The notes under the pieces are model-generated. The model was not told the DNA's origin. It made no database searches and was given only the letters and a program-made list of their open reading frames with translations. A program made the translations under genes and the position numbers. Shown here piece by piece: positions 1 to 8,850 of a stretch of DNA of 9,497 nt; the stretch's first letter is position 1; each line of letters opens with the position of its first letter. This stretch comes from Mycoplasmataceae bacterium (GTDB taxonomy: Bacteria > Bacillota_I > Bacilli_A > Mycoplasmatales > Metamycoplasmataceae): the NCBI GenBank assembly GCA_017511585.1, contig JAFWJI010000057.1:1-9497 (forward strand). Reading direction: 5' to 3'.

Positions 1-1236
<1,236 letters not shown>

Positions 1237-1244
<8 letters not shown>

Positions 1245-2094
1245 TTTGTGCTCCTGCTACAATCTCAGTAATTTCTTGTGTAATTTTTGATTGTCTAATC
1301 TTATTATATTGTTTTTCTAATTCATTAATTATTTCTGTTGCATTGTTTGATGAATTTTCCATAGCCATTTTTCTAGAAGCCATTTCTGAAATTTTTGAAA
1401 AAGCTATTGCAAAATAAATCATTGCTCCAAAATATAAAGGAAGTGCTTTTTTAATAACAGTCTGAGGATTTGGTTCAAACTCGATATTTTTATTAAAAAA
1501 TTGTTGAGTATCTAATTTTGTATCACTTTTAGGTTCGAATGGAAACAATGATTTACATTCTGTTTGATAAGTTATTGAATTAATGAATTTAGTGCTTAAA
1601 ATTTGGATTGAACTAATTGTGGAATTTAATAGCATTGGAAAAACTTTATCAACAATTGCATCAACAATATCGTAATTAGGTTCATCGCCAACATTTTCAA
1701 AAGACAAAATTATTTTATCTTTATTAAAATGTTTTCTAAAAATTTTAATACCTTTTGAACCAATAATAAATAAATAATCTTGTTCACTAACTTTAGTTTT
1801 TGCTAATTTTAAAATATTTGAATTATATGCTCCACACATACCCAAATCTGAAGTTATTACAATAAATGCTTTAGGTTGTGATGGATTTATAGAAATAATA
1901 TCAGATCATTTTTTTATATTTAAATTTAAATTATTAAAAGCTTCTTCTATTCTTAAACAATATTGAGAAACCTTATCACAATTTCTTTTGGCTTTTTTAA
2001 TTTTTGATGTTGCAACTAATTCCATTGCTTTTGTTATTTTTTTAATAGTTAAAACAATGTCTTTTCTGTTTTTTACACTTTTTAATGATGCCAT
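1237..2094 (-). CDS. atpG: F1Fo ATP synthase subunit gamma (central rotor shaft)
   Basis: Central stalk that turns inside the alpha/beta ring and couples the c-ring to catalysis. It has 285 residues, normal for the family. The N-terminal helix carries the typical KKITKAMELVATSK pattern at about residues 18-31. The middle has ITSDLGMCGAYNSN, the counterpart of the SDRGL-CGG-N segment. The C-terminal helix has ASRKMAMENSSNNATE and QSKITQEITEIVAGA, which pair with the N-terminal helix in the coiled-coil shaft. One in-frame TGA (1906-1908) encodes Trp in the order KKWSDI; without code 4 the gene would look split in two. The start is ATG at 2094, one base after the atpA stop. AGGAG at 2107-2111 lies rather far upstream, with a 12-base spacer, so translation may rely partly on coupling to atpA. 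Confidence 0.97.
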
Positions 2095-2095
2095 T

Positions 2096-3652
2096 TTAGT
2101 TATTTTCTCCTGATTGAATATCAAATATTCCTAAAGTTTTAATAAAAGAGTCAACAAAATCTTTTATTACTGAAAAAATTCTTTTTTCTAATTGAGAATC
2201 AATTTCTTTTTTAGTTGAAATTTCTTTTCTAAGTTCAATTCCATTTTTTTCTTTTTTCATAAAATTAATTAACTTAGTTTTAAAAGATTGCATATGTTCA
2301 ATAGGAATATCTTTGATCAATTTATTTTTAATTGAAAATAAAATAACAATTTGAATTGATTGATCTAAAGGAGAGTATTGATTTTGTTTTAAAATTTCAT
2401 AAACTCTTTTCCCATGTTCAAGAATTTTTTTGGTTGAATCATCTAAATCAGAAGAAAATTGTGCAAATGCTTGCATTTCATTAAATTGTGATAATTCTAA
2501 TTTAAGTGATGAAGTAACTTGTTTCATTGCTTTAATTTGAGCAGAAGAACCGACCCTTGAAACTGAAAAACCAACATCAACTGCTGGACGTTGTCCTGAA
2601 TTAAATAAAGATTCAGAAGTAAAAATTTGACCATCTGTAATAGAAATAACATTAGTAGGAATATATGCAGAAATATCTCCTGATTGAGTTTCGATGATAG
2701 GTAAAGCTGTAATTGATCCACCACTATGTTTTTTATTTACTCTAGCAGCCCTTTCTAATAATTGAGCATGTAAATAAAAAACATCTCCAGGATATGCTTC
2801 ACGACCAGCAGGCCTTCTTAATAATAAAGAAAGAGTTCTATATGAAATAGCATGTTTAGTTAAATCATCATAAACAATTAAAACATTTTTACCTTTTTCC
2901 ATTCATTCTTCAGCAATTGTAACTCCAGTATATGGCGCTAAATATTGTAATGGAGATAATTCAGAAGCGCCTGCTACAACAATTGTTGTATATTCCATTG
3001 CCCCTGCTATTTTTAACCTTTCAACAATTTGGGCAATCGTTGAATTTTTTTGACCAATTGCAACATAAATACAATTAACATTTTTACCTTTTTGATTTAT
3101 TATTGTGTCAATTGCAATTGCTGTTTTTCCTGTTTGACGATCTCCGATAATTAATTCTCTTTGTCCTTTACCAATTGGTACTAAAGAATCAACCAAAATC
3201 AAACCAGTTTCCAATGGTTCATTAACAGATTCTCTTGTCATAACTCCAGGAGCTATTCTAAAAACTGTTCTTTTTTTAGTTGTTTTTAAATTTTTACCAT
3301 CAATAGGTTCACCTAAAGCATTTAAAACACGTCCTATCAATTCATCTCCAACACCAACTGAAACAACTTCTTTAGTTCTTTTTACTTTTCCACCTTCTTT
3401 TATAGAAGTTTGCGAACTCATTAATGCAACACCAACTGCATCTTCTTCAAGATTAAGAACTATTCCATAAGCTCCATTACCAAAATCTAATAACTCTCCT
3501 AATTTTGCTTTATCTAATCCAGATACTAAAGCAATTCCATCACCAACTGAAAGGATTTGTCCTTCTTCAGAAGTAAAATTCATATCTTTTTTAGAAAATT
3601 CTTGGATTTGTTTTTTAATTATTGAAGATATATCACTAGCTTTTAAAGACAT
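2096..3652 (-). CDS. atpA: F1Fo ATP synthase subunit alpha
   Basis: Nucleotide-binding, non-catalytic subunit that alternates with beta in the F1 head. It has 518 residues, normal for the family. Visible parts: N-terminal beta-barrel domain to about residue 95, P-loop GDRQTGKT at about 170-177, [17 protein letters not shown] around 248-264 (Walker B), and the arginine finger in [10 protein letters not shown] at about residue 366. The Trp at residue 250 is TGA (2903-2905), in the segment usually written AEYFMEKGK. The stretch [15 protein letters not shown] departs slightly from the more usual [12 protein letters not shown] form. I chose ATG 3652, one base after the atpH stop, because AGGAAG at 3661-3666 is 8 bases upstream. 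A GTG at 3661 lies inside that site and is a poor alternative. Confidence 0.98.
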
Positions 3653-3653
3653 T

Positions 3654-4205
3654 TTATTCACTTCCTTCTTTTTTGAATTTTAATTCTTTTTTCAAAAGAT
3701 CTAAATCTTGGCTAACAGAATTTTCTATAACAGTTGAATCTATTACAATCTTAAAACCACCAATCAATTCTTTATCAATTAAATTTTTTAAATTAATTTC
3801 TTTCCCATATTCATCTTCAAGCTTTTTTTTAATTTTTTTCATCTTTGGTTCCGAAATTTTTGTTGTTGAATAAACAATACATTTTTTTATATTTAAAATG
3901 TTTTGTAAATAATCTATTAAATAATTTAAAATCTCTCTAAAACATTTGAAATTATTTTTTAAACTTAATATTTTAATTGTATTAATAAAAGAAATATCAA
4001 AACCCTTAAATGTTTTATCTATTATTTTCATTTTAGAATCATCATCTAATGAAAAACTATCAAGAATTTTTTGAAATTCTAATTGCTCATCTAAAACTTC
4101 AATTAAAATGTTTGATTCTTTATAAAATTCTTTAGTATGTCCTTTTTCTTTAGCAATATCTAATAAAGCCAAAGCATAACTTATTTTTGTTTCATTTTTA
4201 AGCAT
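3654..4205 (-). CDS. atpH: F1Fo ATP synthase subunit delta (peripheral stalk cap)
   Basis: Delta joins the top of the alpha3beta3 head to the two b subunits and so holds the stator together. It has 183 residues, close to the usual 175-180. The N-terminal part ([18 protein letters not shown]) is the typical helical bundle. The C-terminal half contains [19 protein letters not shown] followed by [19 protein letters not shown], the hallmark ending of the family (usually G-G-x-x-x-x-x-x-x-x-x-D-x-S). The start is ATG 4205, overlapping the atpF stop by 8 bases, with a weak GGA at 4214-4216. An in-frame ATG at 4226 would add MNIWKIK. It has no ribosome site, and that Trp would be TGG, which no other gene here uses. 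Delta sequence is poorly conserved, but the position between b and alpha settles it. Confidence 0.95.
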   Translation of the reverse strand: MLKNETKISYALALLDIAKEKGHTKEFYKESNILIEVLDEQLEFQKILDSFSLDDDSKMKIIDKTFKGFDISFINTIKILSLKNNFKCFREILNYLIDYLQNILNIKKCIVYSTTKISEPKMKKIKKKLEDEYGKEINLKNLIDKELIGGFKIVIDSTVIENSVSQDLDLLKKELKFKKEGSE

Positions 4206-4704
4206 TTTTATTTTCCAAATATTCATCTAAATATTTTTCTACTTCATTTTTTGAAATATTATCTTTAATAATTTTTTTAGATATTTCCATTGCAACTGAA
4301 ACTATTTCATTATAAGTTTGTTTTTCTAATTCTACTTTTCTAGAATCGATTTCAGTTTTTGCTTCAGATATTAATTGTGAATATTTAGCTTTTCCTTCTT
4401 CAATATATTGGTTTTTTATTTCTTCTGCTTCTATTTTTGCTTTTAATAATATATCATTACCAATATTTTTTGCTTCTTCTAATTTAATTCTTGATTCATT
4501 TTCTAAAGAAAAAGCATTATTTTTTGCTTCAATAGAATCATTAATATTTTTATTAATAAAATCTTTTCTTCTTTGAACCATTTTTTTAATTGGATTATAA
4601 AAAAAGTATGTAAGTATTATTAATAAAATAAATAATGAACCTATTGTTGCAATCATTATTCATAAATTGGGTAATATATCATATTTGCTTATATCTACTT
4701 CCAC
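4198..4704 (-). CDS. atpF: F1Fo ATP synthase subunit b (peripheral stalk), GTG start
   Basis: Membrane-anchored stator arm. One membrane segment spans about residues 14-37 (IATIGSLFILLIILTYFFY), followed by NPIKKMVQRRKDFINKNI, a classic b-subunit boundary. A long charged, Ala/Glu/Lys-rich helix then runs to the C-terminus, consistent with a dimeric coiled coil. Length is 168 residues. The first ATG after the TGA at codon 15 would remove the residues before the membrane helix, so I place the start at GTG 4704 (order MEVDISKYDILPNLW). GAGGA at 4713-4717 lies 8 bases upstream. No cysteine lipobox is visible, so this b subunit does not look like a lipoprotein. It follows atpE by 26 bases and overlaps atpH by 8. 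Confidence 0.94.
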
Positions 4705-4712
4705 GATTTAAT

Positions 4713-4717
4713 TCCTC
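4713..4717 (-). promoter_or_regulatory. Ribosome binding site deciding the atpF GTG start
   Basis: GAGGA eight bases before GTG 4704. No ATG in the atpF frame is closer to it, and the GTG start restores the normal short segment in front of the single membrane helix. Confidence 0.75.
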
Positions 4718-4730
4718 ATTATTGGTTTTT

Positions 4731-4973
<243 letters not shown>

Positions 4974-4978
4974 AATAA

Positions 4979-4984
4979 CCCCTT
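4979..4984 (-). promoter_or_regulatory. Strong ribosome binding site of atpE
   Basis: AAGGGG, five bases before ATG 4973, within AGAAGGGG. It is one of the strongest purine-rich sites in the operon and fixes the atpE start upstream of its TGA at codon 7. High initiation fits the need for many c subunits per enzyme. Confidence 0.75.
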
Positions 4985-5007
4985 CTAATCTAAAAATAAT
5001 ATTATTA

Positions 5008-5032
5008 ACTTAATTTTAATAAAAAATTAAGT
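5008..5032 (-). repeat. Stem-loop at the atpB/atpE junction
   Basis: ACTTAATTTT, loop of 5, AAAATTAAGT: a perfect 10-bp inverted repeat overlapping the last two codons of atpB (ACT and the TAA stop at 5027-5029) and reaching into the 53-base gap before atpE. Although AT-rich, it is long for its loop size. Just downstream, 4995-5006 (AATAATATTATT) is a second perfect palindrome of 12 bases. The pair may act in RNA processing, partial termination or tuning of atpE translation. Confidence 0.5.
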
Positions 5033-5776
5033 AATTAAAACTTCTTTTGATTTTAGCTTTTCTAAGCTTTTTGTTTCTTTATTTTCTAATCCTTCTGAAA
5101 CTTCTTGAGATCAATAAATTCCTGTTAATAAGGCAAAAATATATGCTTGAATTAGTGCTCCGAAAATATCGAAATACATTTGAAATCAAGGAGCAATAAT
5201 CATACCTAAAAGATTTACTTGTCCAATAACTGGAATATATTCAAACAATTGACCTGTTGCATAGTAAATAATGTACATTATTATTGAACCACCAGTAATA
5301 TTTCCAAATATCCTAAATGAAATAGATATTAATGGAGAAAATTGAGAGACTAATTCAATTGGATTTAAAAACTTTTTAAAAAAAGAAAGTTTTTGATAAA
5401 TTATTCCAAAAACATAAATACCAATTCAAGTTATTAATCCTAATGCTAATGAGACACTATAAGTTCCAACAACAGTTTTTAAAGATAGTAACCCCGCCGT
5501 ATTACCGACAGCTAAAAAAGTAAATAAAGTAAATAAATATGGTCCTACACGATCAATTTTACCTTCTGTTGCACCATGAAATTCATTATCAAATAATCCA
5601 ACATATTGTTCGGCTAAAAAAACAATCCCATTAGGACTTTCATCTTCTTTAACTTTTTTAGTTTTAAAATAAATAATAATAGAAACTATCGTTAACAAAA
5701 CTACAATATATCCTAATGTAAATATTTGCCCTCAACTCTGTGGTACACTAGTAAAATTACTAACAATATCATCCAT
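5027..5776 (-). CDS. atpB: F1Fo ATP synthase subunit a (stator ion channel)
   Basis: Membrane subunit that forms the ion half-channels beside the c-ring. It has 249 residues and several hydrophobic segments. The essential arginine is Arg155, in the conserved setting ISISFRIFGNITGGS. The last helix has the conserved glutamine (Gln210) in FGALIQAYIFALLTGIYW. All four Trp codons are TGA (residue orders QSWGQ, ITWIG, APWFQ, IYWSQ). Under the standard code the gene therefore breaks into pieces and only a 90-residue fragment is seen. The start is ATG 5776, which shares its A with the stop of the upstream atpI-like gene (TAATG), with AGGAAG at 5782-5787. The stop at 5027-5029 lies inside a 10-bp stem-loop. 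Confidence 0.96.
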
Positions 5777-6204
5777 TAAAACTTCCTTTGTTCAACTTTT
5801 TTTTGTTTATAAGTAAAAGCTTCTACTAATTTATTAATAATCAAACTTATTGATACTATTACAGAACCATAAATAAAACTAAAAATATTAAAAACACCAT
5901 TAACTAATGTTTTTCCAACTAAATTATTAGCAAAAAGAATCCCGATAAAAGTTGCTCCAAATAAAACTATTGAAATAAAAAATTTTAAAAAACAAAGCAA
6001 AAAAGAAAATTTAAACGTCCTTCTTTTTGATAACAATTGATAAACAAAGAATTTATTACATAAATAACAAATAACACTCAACAATGTGCCAATTAAAAAT
6101 CCTGTTAATAAAGTTCAATCAACAATTGATAATATCGCAAAAATAATTGCACTTGTTAAAGTTAAAGCTATTAAAGATAATATGTCTTTATTTATTTTTT
6201 TCAT
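5776..6204 (-). CDS. Small four-helix membrane protein, AtpI-like by position
   Basis: First gene of the atp operon, 142 residues. It has four hydrophobic segments at about residues 8-28, 31-52, 63-88 and 96-125, with short basic linkers (SKRRTFK) and a basic tail (YKQKKVEQRKF). The family AtpI/UncI has the same size, topology and position, and is thought to help c-ring assembly or Mg2+ supply. I cannot see a diagnostic sequence motif, so the assignment rests on context. The start ATG 6204 is in frame; a second ATG at 6209 is in another frame. One TGA at codon 31 encodes Trp (IVDWTLL), so only residues after Met41 appear under the standard code. No clear ribosome site precedes it, and a perfect palindrome ends 7 bases upstream of the start. 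It is directly joined to atpB (TAATG). Confidence 0.75.
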
Positions 6205-6211
6205 AACATTG

Positions 6212-6230
6212 TGGGTATAAAATATACCCA
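6212..6230. promoter_or_regulatory. Perfect 8-bp palindrome upstream of the atp operon
   Basis: TGGGTATA, spacer AAA, TATACCCA: a perfect 8-bp inverted repeat with three consecutive G:C pairs in otherwise almost pure A/T DNA. It lies 7 bases before the start codon of the atpI-like gene. As DNA it could be an operator overlapping a -10 element (TATATT on the minus strand). As RNA it would form a hairpin where the ribosome site should be. No T-run follows it on either strand in the pattern of a terminator. The role is unproven. Confidence 0.55.
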
Positions 6231-6250
6231 AAAATTAATTTTAATACTTT

Positions 6251-6280
6251 ATTATGTTTTTGATTAAATATTTAAAGCAA
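6251..6280 (-). promoter_or_regulatory. Possible promoter of the atp operon
   Basis: Read on the minus strand, TTGCTT (6280-6275) and CATAAT (6256-6251) are 18 bases apart, an acceptable -35/-10 pair for a mollicute main sigma factor. Initiation would fall near 6244, giving a leader of about 40 bases that contains the palindrome at 6212-6230. The -35 is weak, and AT-rich DNA gives such matches often. A second candidate -10, TATATT at 6226-6221, lies inside the palindrome. Confidence 0.35.
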
Positions 6281-6281
6281 A

Positions 6282-6515
6282 TTAATTAATATTTAAAAAT
6301 TTATCTAATTTATTTCTTGCTTTTTTTAAAGTATCATAAACAGATGATCTTGTAGTTGCTACAATATCTGAAATTTCTGAAAGAGATAGATCTTCAATAT
6401 AATATAAATAAAAAATTTGATTTTGATTAGTTGTTAAGACATGAGAAAATTTAGAAAATGCTTGAATATACTTTTCTCTTTTGTCTAAATCATCTAAATA
6501 ATTTTTATTCTTCAT
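6282..6515 (-). CDS. ylxM: YlxM/p13-like helix-turn-helix protein linked to SRP genes
   Basis: Seventy-seven residues. The core LSLSEISDIVATTRSSVYDT (about 42-61) is a sigma-70 region 4-like helix-turn-helix, preceded by QNQIFYLYYIED and followed by LKKARNKLDKF. This matches the YlxM/p13 family, commonly encoded beside ftsY or ffh in Gram-positive bacteria and mollicutes, and proposed to modulate or bind the signal recognition particle. The usual length is about 100-115 residues, so this copy is short at the C-terminal end. The start ATG 6515 overlaps the ftsY stop by 11 bases, and an in-frame TAA three codons upstream excludes a longer N-terminus. Whether it binds DNA, RNA or SRP protein cannot be told from the sequence. 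Confidence 0.85.
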   Translation of the reverse strand: MKNKNYLDDLDKREKYIQAFSKFSHVLTTNQNQIFYLYYIEDLSLSEISDIVATTRSSVYDTLKKARNKLDKFLNIN

Positions 6516-7698
6516 TTGGCATTAACCCTTTCATAAGACCATAGATATAAGAATCTAAATCAAACTCTTGAAGATCATCAATTTTTTCTCCTAATCCAAT
6601 TAATTTTACTGCCATATCCAATTTATCTTTAATAGTAAAAATAATTCCGCCATTAGAAGTTCCATCCATTTTAGTTAAAACAATTCCTGATAATGGAGTT
6701 ACTTCTTTAAATGCTTGAGCTTGTAAAACTCCATTTTGACCAGTAGTAGCATCTAATACTAATAAAGATTCATGAGGCGCGTTAGGAACGAATTTTTCAA
6801 TAATTTTATTAATTTTTGATAATTCATTCATTAAATTAACTTTATTTTGTAATCTACCTGCTGTATCTATAATTAAAACATCATAATTTTCTGATTTGGT
6901 TTTTTCAAATGCTTTATAAACAACAGAAGCAGGATCTGCTCCTTCTTTATCAGGTAATACAATATCAACTTCTAATCTTTTAGCTCAAATATTTAATTGT
7001 TCAATAGCGCCTGCTCTAAATGTATCTGCTGCTGCTAAAATAACTTTTTTCCCTTCTTGTTTTAATTTATGAGCTATTTTAGCAATTGAAGTAGTTTTTC
7101 CAGAACCATTTACACCAACAATAAGTAAAACATTTAATCCTTCATTATCTAAATTTAACTTTGTATCTACTGTTGATTGATTGGCATAAATTGTAAATAA
7201 TTTATCAGCAATTATTTCTGAAATTAATGATTTATCTTTAACATTTTCTACTCTTACTTCTTTTTTAATTTCATCCATAATTAAATTTACAAATGAAATA
7301 GAAATATCAGACATAATTAATATTTCTTCTAGTTTTTCAAAAAATTCTTCATCTAGTTGATTATGAGAAGATTGTAATTCAGTAATTTTTTTTGTTAAAT
7401 TTGTTCCTGATTTAGATAAACCAGCAATATATTTATTTAGTTTTTGTTCTTTAGATAATTGTTTTATTCTTTGTTTCTCAATTTTTTTATCTAATTTTTT
7501 TTGTTTTTTGATTAATGATTTTTCTTCTTTAGTAAGTTCAACTTTTTCTTCTTGATGATCATTATTTTTTTCTTGAGTTTCATGCTCATAATTTTCTTCA
7601 TTTTCAGTTGATTCTAATAAATCATTTTTTATTTCTTCTTCTTTATTTTTATTTTTTCGATCAAACAATCTTTCTTTTAATTTTTTAAAAAAACCCAT
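6505..7698 (-). CDS. ftsY: Signal recognition particle receptor FtsY (GTPase)
   Basis: Receptor that docks ribosome-SRP complexes at the membrane; GTP hydrolysis by the FtsY-Ffh pair releases the nascent chain to the translocon. It has 397 residues. The N-terminal 95 or so are highly charged (the A domain, Lys/Glu-rich with a predicted coil at 53-90), and the first residues [12 protein letters not shown] could form a membrane-binding amphipathic helix. The four-helix N domain follows. The G domain then shows GVNGSGKTT at 195-203, [11 protein letters not shown] at 225-235, DTAGR at 278-282 and TKMDG at 342-346. The usual DGTAKGG is DGTSNGG here. A TGA at 6985-6987 is Trp238 (LNIWAKR). The start is ATG 7698, with AGGA at 7703-7706. 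It overlaps ylxM. Confidence 0.97.
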
Positions 7699-7766
7699 TT
7701 TTTCCTACTATCTAAATATATCTATTTGTATGAATATAAAATTATTTTAAATGATAAAATTAATTT
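7699..7766. promoter_or_regulatory. Divergent promoter region between ftsY and the lipoprotein gene
   Basis: Both genes must start from these 68 bases. On the plus strand TATAAAAT (7735-7742) is the best -10 for the lipoprotein, with initiation near 7747 and a short leader without a ribosome site. On the minus strand TATATT occurs at 7738-7733 and again at 7720-7715. The first fits ftsY better, because the second would put the start point almost on the AGGA ribosome site. The two -10 candidates overlap at 7733-7742, so the promoters may compete. No good -35 boxes are visible. Confidence 0.35.
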
Positions 7767-8822
7767 ATGAATTTTTTAAAGAAAAATATATTAAAAATAG
7801 TAGCCCCTTCATTAGCTTTGGTGCCAATAATTTCTGTTGTTTCATGTTCAAAAGAAGAATATTCAGTTTCATCTAATGTTGATTTATATTCAACAATTTG
7901 AAACTTATCATTAGAAAATGATATTAAAAATTCTATTTTTGATATGAATATAAAAGAATTAGAAGAAAAAATTAATTCTAATTTAAAAAAGGATTCAAAA
8001 AATAATTTGATAATGAAAATTTATTCTTTTTATTTATTATGACAAGCAATTAAAAATCCTCTATCTCCAAATGGTCAACAAATAACCAATCAATCAACAG
8101 ATATTGAAAATTTTTCTACTTTTTTAACTGACAAATTAAGTCCAGATAATAAAGATGTTGATGATGATAAAAAAACATACAAAAATTTTAAAAATTATAT
8201 AAATACATTTGACTATAACATTTCTATAATCAATATTAATTCAAAAACACATACTATTGATTATGAACAAAATTTAAGAACTCTTTTTGCAAATGACCAA
8301 TACATTTTAAATTTTAAAATTGATTTTTTCACTTCAGATAAAGAAACTAATGAAAAAATAGTAAATAGTTCTAATAAATCTATTTTAAATAAAACAGCTC
8401 TTACAAGGGAACAAAGACAAACTCTAAATAAAATTCAAGATGATGAAGTACATAAATTAACTTTAAATCAATATAATTATCAATCAACCAAATTATATTT
8501 TGATGTTGAAAATAAAAAATTTTCAACAATAATTTTACCTTCAAATATTTATCCTAATTTATTAGAAGCTACACCAGATTCTGGTTTTTCAACCAAGGAT
8601 GAAAAGAGACAATTATTCCAATTTCAATGATATAGTAATAGTGAAAATTCAACTAAATTTAATTCATATATTGAACTATTATTAAGTTCATCTAATAATT
8701 TTAGTACATCATTTAATAGTGATTGAACTCGGTTTTTAAAACAAGAAAAATTATTAAATTCTTCTAATAATTTTTCAAATATCAAAATAAATTTAGATAA
8801 AACATTTCATTATTCTGAATAA
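7767..8822 (+). CDS. Predicted surface lipoprotein, family not recognised
   Basis: The only plus-strand gene, 351 residues. The N-terminus has lysines at 5, 6 and 10, a hydrophobic stretch (IVAPSLALVPIISVV), then a lipobox VVSC with Cys27, the only cysteine. This is a typical mollicute prolipoprotein signal, so the mature protein is probably anchored on the outer face of the membrane. The remainder is hydrophilic, rich in Asn, Ser, Lys and aromatic residues, with no motif I recognise. The hexapeptide SSNNFS occurs twice near the end (about residues 311-316 and 332-337). Four in-frame TGA codons (45, 92, 288, 320) encode Trp, and methionine is absent after codon 92, so standard-code gene finding misses it. 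The start ATG 7767 has no clear ribosome site. Function is unknown. Confidence 0.88.
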
Positions 8823-8850
8823 GAATAAATTACTAATTCTTTTTATTTTT
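8821..8850 (+). terminator. Weak candidate terminator of the lipoprotein gene
   Basis: AAGAAT (8821-8826) and ATTCTT (8836-8841) form a 6-bp, AT-rich stem with a 9-base loop, followed by a T-rich run to 8850. It starts in the lipoprotein stop codon and covers the galE stop. The stem is weak. An additional outer pairing, CTGAATA (8815-8821) with TATTCAG (8861-8867), is possible but distant. There is no matching T-run for galE on the other strand. Confidence 0.3.

Noticed and set aside
2524..2724. Minus-strand open frame of 66 codons in another frame
   Set aside because: It lies wholly inside atpA, whose conserved reading frame covers the same bases.
3653..3661. GTG start for atpA at 3661
   Set aside because: It falls inside the AGGAAG ribosome site that serves ATG 3652.
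3673..3873. Plus-strand open frame of 66 codons
   Set aside because: It is antisense to atpH, has no ribosome site, and its Phe/Ser-rich product is the mirror of Lys/Glu codons.
4206..4226. Upstream ATG start for atpH at 4226
   Set aside because: It has no ribosome site, a longer overlap with atpF, and would need a TGG Trp codon that no gene here uses.
6212..6230. Palindrome as an intrinsic terminator of ftsY-ylxM
   Set aside because: On the minus strand the stem is followed by CAATGTTATG and not by a T-run, so it does not fit rho-independent termination.
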